Below, piece by piece: positions 8,807-17,361 of a stretch of 64,000 nt of DNA. The notes beneath the pieces were generated by a model that made no database searches, was not told the DNA's origin, and was given only the letters and a program-made list of their open reading frames with translations. Each line of letters begins with the position of its first letter. The stretch's first letter is position 1. The stretch comes from Yoonia ponticola. GTDB lineage: Bacteria > Pseudomonadota > Alphaproteobacteria > Rhodobacterales > Rhodobacteraceae. Location: assembly GCF_014199395.1 (NCBI RefSeq), contig NZ_JACIJM010000006.1:163430-227429 (forward strand), read 5' to 3'. The position numbers and the translations under genes are program-made.

Positions 8807-10939
8807 ATGACTGCTTATATTGACCGTGATGGATTGCAGGTAGACCCTGTACTCGCTGATTTCATTGAACAAAAAGCGTTGCCTGATACAGGCATTGCGC
8901 CGGATGTGTTTTGGGCGGGCCTGTCTGAATTGATCCATGACCTCGGGCCGAAAAACCGTGCGCTGTTGGAAAAGCGTGAAGCGCTGCAAGAGCAAATTGA
9001 CGGTTGGCACGTCGCAAATCGTGGTCAAGATCATGATCCTGTCGCTTATAAGGCTTTCTTAACGGATATCGGATATCTGGTTCCTGAAGGGCCTGCTTTC
9101 GCGATTGAAACCAAAGACGTTGACCCTGAAATTGCCGCGATTCCCGGCCCGCAACTTGTTGTGCCGATCATGAATGCGCGGTTCGCTCTGAACGCGGCAA
9201 ATGCCCGTTGGGGTAGCCTGTACGATGCGCTTTACGGCACCGATGCGCTGGGCAGCACGGCGCCAAAGGGTGGCTACGACGCGGAACACGGCGCTAAAGC
9301 GATTGCTTGGGGCCGTAAACATTTGGACGACGTCGCGCCGCTGACCGACGGGTCTTGGGCTGACATCACGGACCTGTCTGTTGAAGACGGCGTTTTGGTG
9401 CCTGCGTTGAAAGATCCAAAGCAGTTCGTTGGCGGCAATGCTGACGAGGCTGGCCTGACTGACGTCTTCTTGCGGGCAAATGGCTTGCTGATAGGTGTCA
9501 TTATCGATCCGACTTCCGACATCGGTAAAACCGACAAGGCTGGCATCGCGGATATCATGCTGGAAAGCGCGATCTCGGTGATTATGGACTGCGAAGATTC
9601 CGTCGCCGCCGTTGATGGCGAAGACAAGGTTATCGCCTATACTAACTGGCTGGGGCTGATGAACGGCACGCTGTCCGAAACTGTGACCAAGGGCGGTGAA
9701 ACCTTCGAGCGCGTGTTGAACGACGATATCGGTTTCACGGGCACAAAAGGCCATGAAATCCGTTACAAAGGCCGCGCGCTGATGTTGATCCGGAACGTTG
9801 GCCACCTGATGACAAATCCGGCAATTCTGGACCGCGACGGCAACGAAGCGGGCGAGGGGCTGATGGACGCGATGATCACCACAATGATCGCGATCCACGA
9901 CCTGAAACGTCAAGGCGGCAACACCGTCACTGGCTCTGTTTACGTCGTGAAACCTAAAATGCACGGCCCAGAAGAAGTCGCCTTCGCAGACGAGATTTTC
10001 ACAGCCGTCGAAAAAGCGCTAAGCCTGCCACAGAACACCGTAAAGCTCGGCATCATGGACGAGGAGCGCCGCACGTCCGCGAACCTCAAGGAATGTATCC
10101 GCGCTGCAAAATCGCGGGTCGCTTTCATCAACACAGGCTTCCTTGACCGGACGGGTGATGAAATTCACACATCCATGGAAGCTGGCGCAATGGTGCCAAA
10201 AGGTGAAATGAAATCATCGGCTTGGATCACGTCTTACGAAGATCGTAACGTTGATATCGGTCTTGCGTGCGGGCTTCAGGGCAAGGCGCAGATCGGTAAG
10301 GGCATGTGGGCGATGCCGGATCGCATGGCTGAAATGCTCGAAGCTAAGGTCGGTCATCCGCTGTCCGGTGCAAACTGCGCGTGGGTGCCGTCGCCGACTG
10401 CCGCGACATTGCACGCGACGCATTACCACAAAATCGACGTTTTGGCGAAGCAACGCGAGCTAAAGGCTGGCGGCCCGCGTGGTACGCTGGACGATCTTCT
10501 GACGATCCCTGTAGCACGTGGCGCGAATTGGTCCGAAGACGAAATTACCCGCGAAATCGAGAACAACGCCCAAGGGATCCTTGGTTACGTTGTGCGCTGG
10601 ATTGATGCGGGCGTCGGCTGTTCCAAGGTGCCTGACATCAACGATGTAGGCCTGATGGAAGACCGCGCGACGTGCCGGATTTCGTCGCAAGCTTTGGCAA
10701 ATTGGCTGCATCACGACGTAATCACCCAAGAGCAGGTGATGGCAGGCATGCAGAAAATGGCCGCTGTTGTTGACCGCCAAAACGCCAGTGATGCGACCTA
10801 CATTCCTATGGCGCCGAACTTTGACACAGTGGCCTTCCAAGCTGCCTGTGATCTGGTGTTCCAAGGCCGCGTGCAGCCATCCGGCTACACCGAACCTGTC
10901 CTGCACCGCCGCCGTCAGGAATTCAAAGCACAATCTTAA
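8807..10939 (+). CDS. glcB: malate synthase G
   Basis: A 710-residue enzyme condensing glyoxylate with acetyl-CoA to malate in the glyoxylate/glycolate pathway. The start chosen is ATG 8807 with GAAGGGA upstream; the frame is open 28 codons further but without family similarity. Recognisable blocks include [12 protein letters not shown], the EVAFADEIF stretch, [13 protein letters not shown] and [11 protein letters not shown]. Length is close to the usual 720 of isoform G. The gene next door is glcG-like (26 bases after the stop), matching the glcB-glcG pairing of glycolate operons. No isocitrate lyase is in the window. Confidence 0.95.
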   Translation: MTAYIDRDGLQVDPVLADFIEQKALPDTGIAPDVFWAGLSELIHDLGPKNRALLEKREALQEQIDGWHVANRGQDHDPVAYKAFLTDIGYLVPEGPAFAIETKDVDPEIAAIPGPQLVVPIMNARFALNAANARWGSLYDALYGTDALGSTAPKGGYDAEHGAKAIAWGRKHLDDVAPLTDGSWADITDLSVEDGVLVPALKDPKQFVGGNADEAGLTDVFLRANGLLIGVIIDPTSDIGKTDKAGIADIMLESAISVIMDCEDSVAAVDGEDKVIAYTNWLGLMNGTLSETVTKGGETFERVLNDDIGFTGTKGHEIRYKGRALMLIRNVGHLMTNPAILDRDGNEAGEGLMDAMITTMIAIHDLKRQGGNTVTGSVYVVKPKMHGPEEVAFADEIFTAVEKALSLPQNTVKLGIMDEERRTSANLKECIRAAKSRVAFINTGFLDRTGDEIHTSMEAGAMVPKGEMKSSAWITSYEDRNVDIGLACGLQGKAQIGKGMWAMPDRMAEMLEAKVGHPLSGANCAWVPSPTAATLHATHYHKIDVLAKQRELKAGGPRGTLDDLLTIPVARGANWSEDEITREIENNAQGILGYVVRWIDAGVGCSKVPDINDVGLMEDRATCRISSQALANWLHHDVITQEQVMAGMQKMAAVVDRQNASDATYIPMAPNFDTVAFQAACDLVFQGRVQPSGYTEPVLHRRRQEFKAQS

Positions 10940-10965
10940 TGTGATACATAAAGAGGAGGCCGCAA

Positions 10966-11394
10966 GTGGCTGAAATTACTATTGATAACGCCCGCACGAT
11001 CATCGCATCGACCATCGCCAAAGGACAGGAAATGGGGCTCAAGCCTTTGTCCGTTGTGGTGCTTGATGCGGGTGGTCATGTCAAAGCGTTTGAACGCGAA
11101 GATGGTGCCGCACCGGGACGTTTCGCGATTGCCCACGGCAAGGCCTATGGCTGCGTGATGCTGGGTATGACCGGCACTGCGCAAATGGCGCGTGCCGAGC
11201 AGCAAGCGTATTTTATGAACGCGGTGAACGGCGCGTTTGGCGGCCAAGTTGTGCCAGTGCCAGGTGGCGTGATTGTGCGTGACAACGATGGAGCCGTGAT
11301 CGGCGCTGTTGGCGTGACGGGCGACACCAGCGACAACGATCTCGAAGCCGCACTGGCTGGGATCGCGGCAGCTGGGCTTAAAGGCGACGGATAA
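10966..11394 (+). CDS. glcG: GlcG/HbpS family heme-binding-type protein
   Basis: A 142-residue protein starting at a GTG with a strong AGAGGAGG site. It shows the GlcG/HbpS fold markers: an N-terminal helix (ITIDNARTIIASTIAKG), LSVVVLDAGGHVKAFERED, KAYGCVMLG, PVPGGVIVRDNDGAVIGAVGVTG and SDNDLEAALAGI. The family includes glycolate-operon GlcG and extracellular heme-binding HbpS; the biochemical role of GlcG is unclear. Twenty-six bases separate it from malate synthase G, so they are very likely one operon. No signal peptide is visible, so a cytoplasmic role is likely. Confidence 0.85.
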   Translation: MAEITIDNARTIIASTIAKGQEMGLKPLSVVVLDAGGHVKAFEREDGAAPGRFAIAHGKAYGCVMLGMTGTAQMARAEQQAYFMNAVNGAFGGQVVPVPGGVIVRDNDGAVIGAVGVTGDTSDNDLEAALAGIAAAGLKGDG

Positions 11395-11653
11395 CGCATA
11401 ACATTACCCTCGTCCGTTTATAGTGGGCGGGGGGCACCGAGAGCGTCCAACATGATGCTCAAGATACGGGTTAAAACGCGAGTTGATCGCGACACTGTAA
11501 AGGCCCAGTTCGTGGCCTGCTTAATCAATGATCTTAACGCCTATCTTTTGCAGTTGTGCGATTTTGACATCGGCACTGTGTATCCGTGAGGGTTTTCAAG
11601 GATCGTGGCCACGCTATACTTGGCGCGACCCCGAAATTACTTGAAAGCCTATC

Positions 11654-12430
11654 ATGTCTCGCCCCGTTATCGGCATCATTGCCAACGCACATACCATTAA
11701 CGAAGATTACCACGTGCAAGCAGCGGGCGACTTAAACCTCCAAGCAGTCTGCGAAGCCGCTGGTGGCATCCCGATGATTGTCCCCGCGAACCCTGACTTG
11801 TTCGAGGTCCAAGAGCTGCAAGCGTGCTGTGCGGGCTTTGTGTTCACAGGGGGCCGCCCAAACGTGCATCCCGAAGAATACGGCGAAGTCGAAACCGCCG
11901 CTCACGGTACATTTGATCGCCAGCGCGACCGTCTTGTGTTGCCGCTGATCCGCGCTTGCGTTGATGCGGGCCAGCCGATTATGGGGATCTGTCGTGGTTT
12001 CCAAGAAGTGAACGTCGCTTTTGGTGGCTCGCTTTATCCCGAAATCCGCGATTTGCCGGGCCGTGATAACCACCGGATGCCCCCTGACGGGACCATCGAG
12101 GAAAAGTTCGCGCTGCGCCACGAAATCACATTTGGCGAGAACGGTCCGTTCCACAAATTGATGGGCGCGCAAAAAGTCATGACCAATTCGCTGCACGGGC
12201 AGGGAATCAAGCGGGCAGGTGATCGCATTGTGGTTGATGGCTACGCTCCAGACGGCACGCCAGAGGCGATTTTTGTCAAAGACGCGCCCGGATTTACCTA
12301 TTCTGTGCAGTGGCATCCTGAATGGCGGGCGTCTGATGATCCTGTTTCGCGACCCCTGTTTTCGGCTTTTGGCGACGCATGTCGCGCTTGGGTTGCGGGT
12401 CGTCAGGAATTTCTTTTGAAATCAGCCTAG
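11654..12430 (+). CDS. class I glutamine amidotransferase-type hydrolase (peptidase C26)
   Basis: A 258-residue protein of the gamma-glutamyl-gamma-aminobutyrate hydrolase (PuuD-like) family. The nucleophile elbow is IMGICRGFQEVNV with Cys113, and the catalytic His lies in VQWHPEW near residue 219. FTGGRPNVHPEEY matches the oxyanion/substrate region (usually GGxDxxPxxY). Members hydrolyse gamma-glutamyl amides in putrescine degradation, but no other puu gene is nearby, so the substrate here is open. The gene stands alone with a plausible TATACT -10 element about 40 bases upstream. Confidence 0.85.
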   Translation: MSRPVIGIIANAHTINEDYHVQAAGDLNLQAVCEAAGGIPMIVPANPDLFEVQELQACCAGFVFTGGRPNVHPEEYGEVETAAHGTFDRQRDRLVLPLIRACVDAGQPIMGICRGFQEVNVAFGGSLYPEIRDLPGRDNHRMPPDGTIEEKFALRHEITFGENGPFHKLMGAQKVMTNSLHGQGIKRAGDRIVVDGYAPDGTPEAIFVKDAPGFTYSVQWHPEWRASDDPVSRPLFSAFGDACRAWVAGRQEFLLKSA

Positions 12431-12505
12431 AGTTGCGAGCAGGTGCTGCGAAAAAATCATTTTTCCCCCTAGTTAGACTTTAGTCATAGTGTTCAAATAG
12501 TATCA

Positions 12506-12554
12506 GCGCTCCCTTCCTATGTGTATGTTATTGAGTGAATTGTTGGGGGAGCGC
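12506..12554. other. long-loop inverted repeat after the C26 hydrolase
   Basis: GCGCTCCC (12506-12513) pairs with GGGAGCGC (12547-12554) across a 33-base AT-rich loop. It lies about 75 bases after the hydrolase stop. A second inverted repeat, GTGCATCAG (12606-12614) with CTGATGCAC (12638-12646), follows. Neither has a clean T-run, so they may be weak terminators or structured leader. The rest of 12431-12720 shows no gene. Confidence 0.3.
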
Positions 12555-12720
12555 GTAACCTGTTGAGTAATTTTTAGCGTGTATGCGCTGAAACTTCGGA
12601 CAGGTGTGCATCAGTTGGCGGTCCCTAACACCAACAGCTGATGCACGCTTGGATCTGACACCAAATGGTTTGCCCCAATTCCCCGTCTTGATCATCACCT
12701 GCGCCCACGTTACTTGGGGT

Positions 12721-12782
12721 TTGCGGGACGACCTGCGCTTTCCTTTTTATTCCGGGACGACCCGGACGTGAGCTAAGGAGGT
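12721..12782 (+). promoter_or_regulatory. guanidine-II (mini-ykkC) riboswitch upstream of gdx
   Basis: Two small hairpins each close an ACGA tetraloop, the diagnostic feature of this class. Hairpin P1 has stem GCGGG (12723-12727), loop ACGA, and CCTGC (12732-12736). Hairpin P2 has stem TCCGGG (12751-12756), loop ACGA, and CCCGGA (12761-12766). The linker is pyrimidine-rich (TTTCCTTTTT) and complementary to the AAGGAGG ribosome site at 12776-12782. In known examples guanidine binding joins the two loops and frees the ribosome site. The downstream gene is the matching guanidinium exporter, so translational activation by guanidine is the expected outcome. Confidence 0.93.
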
Positions 12783-12789
12783 CTAAGCC

Positions 12790-13113
12790 ATGGCTTGGAT
12801 CCAACTCGTTATCGCCGGATTTTTGGAAATCGTCTGGGCGTACTTCATGAAGAAATCCGCAGGCTTCACGTTGCTGGTGCCGAGTACCATCACGATGATC
12901 ACGATGGCTGCCAGTTTTGTATTACTGTCGCTTGCGATGCGGTCGTTGCCGTTGGGCACGGCCTACACGATCTGGACGGGTATCGGGGCTGTTGGAGCGT
13001 TCGTCGTTGGCGTCGTACTGCTGGGCGAATCCGCATCGCCGCTGCGTATTCTTGCGGCCCTGTTGATCATCGCGGGCATCGTGTTGATGAAAGTTTCCAG
13101 CCCATCCGCCTAA
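12790..13113 (+). CDS. gdx: guanidinium exporter (SugE/Gdx, SMR family)
   Basis: A 107-residue four-helix small multidrug resistance protein. It starts MAWIQLVIAGFLEIVWAYFMKK, with the essential membrane glutamate (Glu13) in FLEIVWA. The SugE/Gdx signature is seen in the third helix (GTAYTIWTGIGAVGAF). Gdx proteins exchange guanidinium for protons as dual-topology dimers; older annotations call them quaternary ammonium exporters. The guanidine-II riboswitch directly upstream independently supports guanidinium as substrate. Ribosome site AAGGAGG, eight bases before the ATG. Confidence 0.94.
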   Translation: MAWIQLVIAGFLEIVWAYFMKKSAGFTLLVPSTITMITMAASFVLLSLAMRSLPLGTAYTIWTGIGAVGAFVVGVVLLGESASPLRILAALLIIAGIVLMKVSSPSA

Positions 13114-13131
13114 ATCATCTGCATCCATAAA

Positions 13132-13163
13132 AAAGGCCGCCCCCGAGCAGAAGGGCGGCCTTT
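13132..13163. terminator. bidirectional terminator between gdx and the RTX gene
   Basis: Perfect 11-bp stem AAAGGCCGCCC (13132-13142) with GGGCGGCCTTT (13153-13163) and a 10-base loop, flanked by an A-run on the left and T's on the right. It sits between two convergent genes and can stop transcription from both sides. Confidence 0.85.
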
Positions 13164-13184
13164 GATTTGCGAATGCAGGGACGT

Positions 13185-16100
13185 TTATTTCGTCCGCAGC
13201 ATCTGCGATTCATGTTTCTTCAGCGAACGGCGCGCCGTGCGGCCATAGCCGTTTGGTGCGCTGCGCAATGCTGGGAACAACGTGAACAACTCTTCGCGGG
13301 CAACGTCTGTCACACCGTTGAGACCTAACTCGCCCGGGTGGAAACTTTCCGATGCCGCACCTTCCGCATAGATCACTTCGTGTTCGTCGAACATCATGTG
13401 AATGTATGTGACCATGCCGCCTTCTTCACGTGTGACCATTTTGTCATCGATCAGGTGGATCGCTGGCATCAGGACTTCGCTTTCGCCGAACAACAGTTCC
13501 GCACGGTAGCCTTGGAACAGCATGCGGTGCTGTGGGGATACCAACAGATCGCGTTCCAGACCCGTCACAACACCCGGACGCAAGCGCACTGGCGCAAAGC
13601 GGTCGGTCGCAGGTACGGTGCGTTCCTGAATCCAGCGGATCGGCTGCATGCCGTGGTCGCGCGTCAGAACCATGTCGCCAATGCCAAGGGTCTCGATCGG
13701 GCGTGACCCTTGCGGTGTGGCGATGTTGGTGCCCGGGGTGAAACAGATGACCTGCTCGATACCCGAAAAGTTCAGGATTGTGCCGTCGTCCAGTGTCACC
13801 GAGCCAGAAAACGTTTCGTTGCCGCTGGCGTTGATGCCGTCGGACACTTTGACCAGTGAGGACAGATCAGCCTGATCGCCCATGCGGAGAATGTCGCCGC
13901 CAGTACCAGCAGCACCGTTCACGGGCGTTTCATCGTCGTCGCCGCCGACGATGGTGATTACACCATTTGTCGTCTCGCCAAGGTCGATGAACGAAAAGAT
14001 ATCGTCGCCCGCGCCGCCGTCCACACTATCGCCTTCAGCGAAATAGATGGTGTCATTGCCCGCACCTGCGTCAATCGTATCAGCACCGTCGTTGCCAAAG
14101 ATGAAGTCGTTGCCAGCGCCCGTCGACACAGAATCGTCACCTACGCCGCCAAAGATCACGTCGTCACCAGCGCCTGTGATGATTTCTTCGACGCCTGTGA
14201 ACGACAGGGTGTCCGCACCTTGTGCGATGGTGCCAGCCTCGTCGCCCGAGAACACCACAGTCACATCATCGGTCAGACCAGAGCCGTCGAGGATGTCCGT
14301 ATCGGCGCCGCCAGTATCTTCGCCCGCGTCGATGGTGTCGTTTCCGAAACCGTCGTTCAGGATGATTGTATCGTCGTCTTGACCCGCGTTGATCACGTCG
14401 TCGCCAGCGCCGCTAGTGATCACGTCTTTGCCAGCGCCTGAATTCACGGTGATGCCAGCAGAATCGCCGGACAGGTCAATCGCGTCCGCTTTATCAGTGC
14501 CGACCACGGCTTCGATTTCGCTGAACGTGCCGTCAGAGCCGGCAGTGCCAACCTGATACGTTGCCGCTTCGTCGCCTGTGAACGTCACGTTGACGCCAGT
14601 TGCCGAGACACCACCGCCAAGCACAGCCGAACTGAAGTCAACGGTGTCAGTGTCGCCATTGCCCGTGTCTTCGCCGCCGATGATTGTGTCGGTGCCGTCA
14701 GCTTGGCCGATTGTGAAGACGTCGTCGCCTGCTTCGCCATAAAGCGTGTCGTCGCCGCTGCCACCGTTGATGGTGTCATTGCCTGTGCCGCCGTAGACAA
14801 CATCGTCCCCGTCTGCTGCAAAGATATTATCATTGCCGCCGTGCGCTTCGATCAAGTCGTCATTGCCAGTGTCACCAGCTAAAATAGCGTCGTCGTTGTC
14901 AACGATATCGCCGTCTGGGTCGCCAGTGTAAGCGCCGTTGATCAGGTCGTCGCCTGCGGTGCCGGACACCGTGCCATCGGGCAGGGGGATGCCGAGGGCT
15001 TGCAGGTAGAACGGATCGTTCGCGGCGGATGCGGAAATCCCGTCCAGCGTGATGCTTTCGCCATTCGGGAACGTCAGAACCGCGTTACCGTTACCATCGG
15101 CGGACACAACCACGTCGTTTGTGTTCACGGGCGTGCGTGTCGCGTCGCCTTCTGGCGCGTCGTATAAGTCAGTCACGTCCAGCGTGTCGCCGCTTGTGTA
15201 CGTGCCGTCAGAGTTCAGCGTCGGCGCGTCAAAGTTTTTGACGATGTCGTCGCCAAAGTCGTCCTGCAGGACAACAACGTCGTCAAAGCCGTCAGGATTG
15301 CCCGCGCTGTTGCTACCAAGGTCGATCTGGTCGTTACCAGCGCCCGCGTTGATCGTATCGGCACCAGTGCCCAAGTCAACGATATCGTCGCCGCTAGAGC
15401 CCGTGACGCTATCCGCGCCCGCACCCAGAACGAACTCTTCGATCTCGCTAAAGGTCGCGGTGTCGGTGCCGTTGGAAATCGTACCGGATTCCGGTGTGGA
15501 CAGGTTCAACGTCACGTCCTGCGTCATCTGCGATGCGTCCAGCACGTCAACGTCTGCGTTGCCTGTGTCCGCGCCACCGTTGATGGTGTCGTCGCCAAAG
15601 TTGTTGTTCAGACCTATGGTGTCATTGCCAGTACCCGCATCGATGGTGTCATCGCCGCTGCCGCCGATGATCACGTCATTGCCCGCGCCTGTGTTCACAG
15701 ACACGCCAGCGGTATCGAGCGTTGCGTCGATCTTGTCCGCATTTGCGGTGCCGACGATGGCCTCGATCTCGTTGAATTTGCCGTTCGATCCGGTTGAACC
15801 GACTTGGTAAGTCGCAGCCTCGTCGCCAGAATACGTGACAGTGACGCCGCTACTGCCAGACACGCCCGCGAAGTCCACCGTATCAAAGTCAGTGCCGCCT
15901 TCGCCGCCGGAAATGCGATCGGTGCCATCAGAATCGCCAACAAAGAATGTGTCTTTGTCATCGCCGCCATAAAGCGCGTCATCGCCTTGGCCTGCAAAAA
16001 TAGTATCAGCGCCCGCACCACCGTAAACGGTGTCGTCGCCCGCGTCGCCGTAAAGCGTATCAACACCTGCATCACCGTACAAAGTGTCATTGCCTGTGCC

Positions 16101-16850
16101 GCCGAACAACGTGTCGCGGCCATTGCCACCGTATACTTCGTCATGTCCGTCGCCGGCATAGACAGTGTCAGAGCCACCGTTTGCTTCGATCAAGTCATCG
16201 TTGGCACTGTCGCCGGTCAGGAATGCGTCATCGTTGTCAACGTAGTCGCCATTCGGATCGCCTTCGTAATCGCTATCGATCAGATCACCGCCATTGGTGC
16301 CGGAAACCGTGCCGTCACGCGCGATCACATCGCCGAAGGACATGTTATCAATGCCGATGATGCCGTTGTTGTTTGTCGTATTCGATCCGTCTTCGTAATA
16401 GATTTTGAACGAGCCGACAGGACCCGCAATCTTTACAAAAATAGAGGACTGGTTATCGCCGTTAGTATTGTTGTTGCTTGCCTCGATAACAAGAACACCA
16501 TTCGATCCATTGCTTTCTACGACATGGCCGCGGCTTGTGGTCGTATATGTAATCGCAATTGGATTGCCCGCCGGATCAAACGCTTCGACGCGAATTTGGT
16601 CGTCCCAATTGCCAGAGGCTTGGTCGATGTCGAATAGGGTAAACGCCACATCTTCGACGGAGTTGGAAAATTCAACTTCAAGCGCGGATTCGCCGAACGG
16701 ATCAAAGTCGCTACCTTTAAGGCCCACGCCATCGCGGCCCCATGATGAGGCCCCCAATGAATTTGCGGTAAACGTCGCTTGAGTTTGGACGCCGTTGTCG
16801 CCTGTTAACGTTTGGGTGGTAGAGCTTCGTGGGATTGTAATATTTGTCAT
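13185..16850 (-). CDS. RTX repeat protein with C-terminal Hint domain
   Basis: A 1221-residue acidic protein. Residues 1-175 form a beta-rich N-terminal domain (FDPFGESALEVEFS, VEDVAFTLFDID, IGIDNMSFGD). Residues about 180-1000 are calcium-binding RTX nonapeptides (GGxGxDxLY type) in several blocks separated by DTVDFSSAV-like spacers. About 1035-1175 is a Hint_2 domain: CFTPGTNIATPQG at its start with the potential self-cleavage Cys, SPQHRML, and DEHEVIYAEGAASESFHPG. Such proteins are common in Roseobacters and are probably exported by a type I system, though no transporter is in the window. The RTX part contains a large internal duplication (two copies of a DGTVSGT...GDPxGDxVDNDDA module). 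No Sec signal is seen. Confidence 0.9.
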   Translation of the reverse strand: MTNITIPRSSTTQTLTGDNGVQTQATFTANSLGASSWGRDGVGLKGSDFDPFGESALEVEFSNSVEDVAFTLFDIDQASGNWDDQIRVEAFDPAGNPIAITYTTTSRGHVVESNGSNGVLVIEASNNNTNGDNQSSIFVKIAGPVGSFKIYYEDGSNTTNNNGIIGIDNMSFGDVIARDGTVSGTNGGDLIDSDYEGDPNGDYVDNDDAFLTGDSANDDLIEANGGSDTVYAGDGHDEVYGGNGRDTLFGGTGNDTLYGDAGVDTLYGDAGDDTVYGGAGADTIFAGQGDDALYGGDDKDTFFVGDSDGTDRISGGEGGTDFDTVDFAGVSGSSGVTVTYSGDEAATYQVGSTGSNGKFNEIEAIVGTANADKIDATLDTAGVSVNTGAGNDVIIGGSGDDTIDAGTGNDTIGLNNNFGDDTINGGADTGNADVDVLDASQMTQDVTLNLSTPESGTISNGTDTATFSEIEEFVLGAGADSVTGSSGDDIVDLGTGADTINAGAGNDQIDLGSNSAGNPDGFDDVVVLQDDFGDDIVKNFDAPTLNSDGTYTSGDTLDVTDLYDAPEGDATRTPVNTNDVVVSADGNGNAVLTFPNGESITLDGISASAANDPFYLQALGIPLPDGTVSGTAGDDLINGAYTGDPDGDIVDNDDAILAGDTGNDDLIEAHGGNDNIFAADGDDVVYGGTGNDTINGGSGDDTLYGEAGDDVFTIGQADGTDTIIGGEDTGNGDTDTVDFSSAVLGGGVSATGVNVTFTGDEAATYQVGTAGSDGTFSEIEAVVGTDKADAIDLSGDSAGITVNSGAGKDVITSGAGDDVINAGQDDDTIILNDGFGNDTIDAGEDTGGADTDILDGSGLTDDVTVVFSGDEAGTIAQGADTLSFTGVEEIITGAGDDVIFGGVGDDSVSTGAGNDFIFGNDGADTIDAGAGNDTIYFAEGDSVDGGAGDDIFSFIDLGETTNGVITIVGGDDDETPVNGAAGTGGDILRMGDQADLSSLVKVSDGINASGNETFSGSVTLDDGTILNFSGIEQVICFTPGTNIATPQGSRPIETLGIGDMVLTRDHGMQPIRWIQERTVPATDRFAPVRLRPGVVTGLERDLLVSPQHRMLFQGYRAELLFGESEVLMPAIHLIDDKMVTREEGGMVTYIHMMFDEHEVIYAEGAASESFHPGELGLNGVTDVAREELFTLFPALRSAPNGYGRTARRSLKKHESQMLRTK

Positions 16851-16920
16851 GGTTTAATCTCTAGGTCTGAATGCATTGGCGCTATGCCGGCGGGGGGCTG
16901 AAAATGGCTATGCGGTAATC

Positions 16921-17148
16921 CTAGAACGCTCCCTTTGTGAGATCGCGGCGTGCGCTGACGAAATCAACGACGTTGTTTTTCAAAAATTGGCTATTCAAAT
17001 GTGGGGAAACTAAGGTGCGGTCGGCTGACGCATCGGAAACTGGTTCGTCGAGATTAACTGCGTCGCGGCGGACGTGTTGTGCGCTAACAGACAAAACGGT
17101 CGCACCCCAAAAAGTACCACCTAACCCTTTATAAACACTGTCTAACAT
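16921..17148 (-). CDS. small unknown protein
   Basis: A 75-residue protein from the ATG at 17148, which has GGAG seven bases upstream; the open frame extends further but the extension is Cys/Arg-rich and implausible. Sequence begins MLDSVYKGLGGTFWGATVLSVSAQHVRRD and ends SARRDLTKGAF. No known domain, no signal peptide. It lies upstream of the RTX gene on the same strand, with 70 bases between. Its upstream region has a perfect 12-bp palindrome and a 14-bp inverted repeat, so it may be tightly regulated. Confidence 0.45.
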   Translation of the reverse strand: MLDSVYKGLGGTFWGATVLSVSAQHVRRDAVNLDEPVSDASADRTLVSPHLNSQFLKNNVVDFVSARRDLTKGAF

Positions 17149-17173
17149 TGAAACACTCCAGCCGCATAAAATC

Positions 17174-17185
17174 GGACAATTGTCC
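17174..17185. promoter_or_regulatory. palindrome GGACAATTGTCC upstream of the small gene
   Basis: Perfect 12-bp palindrome 26 bases before the start of the 75-residue protein. A 10-bp core of the same palindrome (27024-27033) lies upstream of another small unknown gene. It could be a dimeric regulator site; the regulator is unknown. Confidence 0.35.
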
Positions 17186-17271
17186 TTGTGCCGGACCCGA
17201 TAATAATTCGGATTTCGACTTCGTTGAAGTTTAGTAACCACAACGCATGGCAAAACTGAGTGTGAACAGCG

Positions 17272-17322
17272 GCGTAAATAAGAAAGACTTAGACAACTTT
17301 GTGTCAAATTTCTTATTTACGC
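17272..17322. repeat. 14-bp perfect inverted repeat
   Basis: GCGTAAATAAGAAA (17272-17285) is repeated exactly inverted at 17309-17322, around a 23-base spacer. It lies 39 bases after the stop of the molybdenum-enzyme large subunit and upstream of the small gene. It is AT-rich, with no T-run, so it could be a transcript-end hairpin or an operator. On the minus strand the spacer contains TTGACA, a possible -35. Confidence 0.45.
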
Positions 17323-17361
17323 GCTTTGTCAGGTCGTCGGTGAAGACGACGGGTCGCGACG

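Noticed and set aside
9059..9964. 301-codon minus-strand open frame within malate synthase
   Set aside because: Antisense shadow of glcB with no recognisable domain.
12606..12646. Hairpin upstream of gdx as a third riboswitch element
   Set aside because: It lacks the ACGR loop and lies about 75 bases before the two true hairpins; guanidine-II needs only two.
14000..16300. Regular short repeats that might look like a repeat array or CRISPR
   Set aside because: They are the coding repeats of the RTX nonapeptides in the minus-strand gene; there are no spacers of constant length.
15804..16637. 277-codon open frame on the plus strand
   Set aside because: Antisense shadow of the RTX gene; its sequence reflects repeat codons and has no family similarity.
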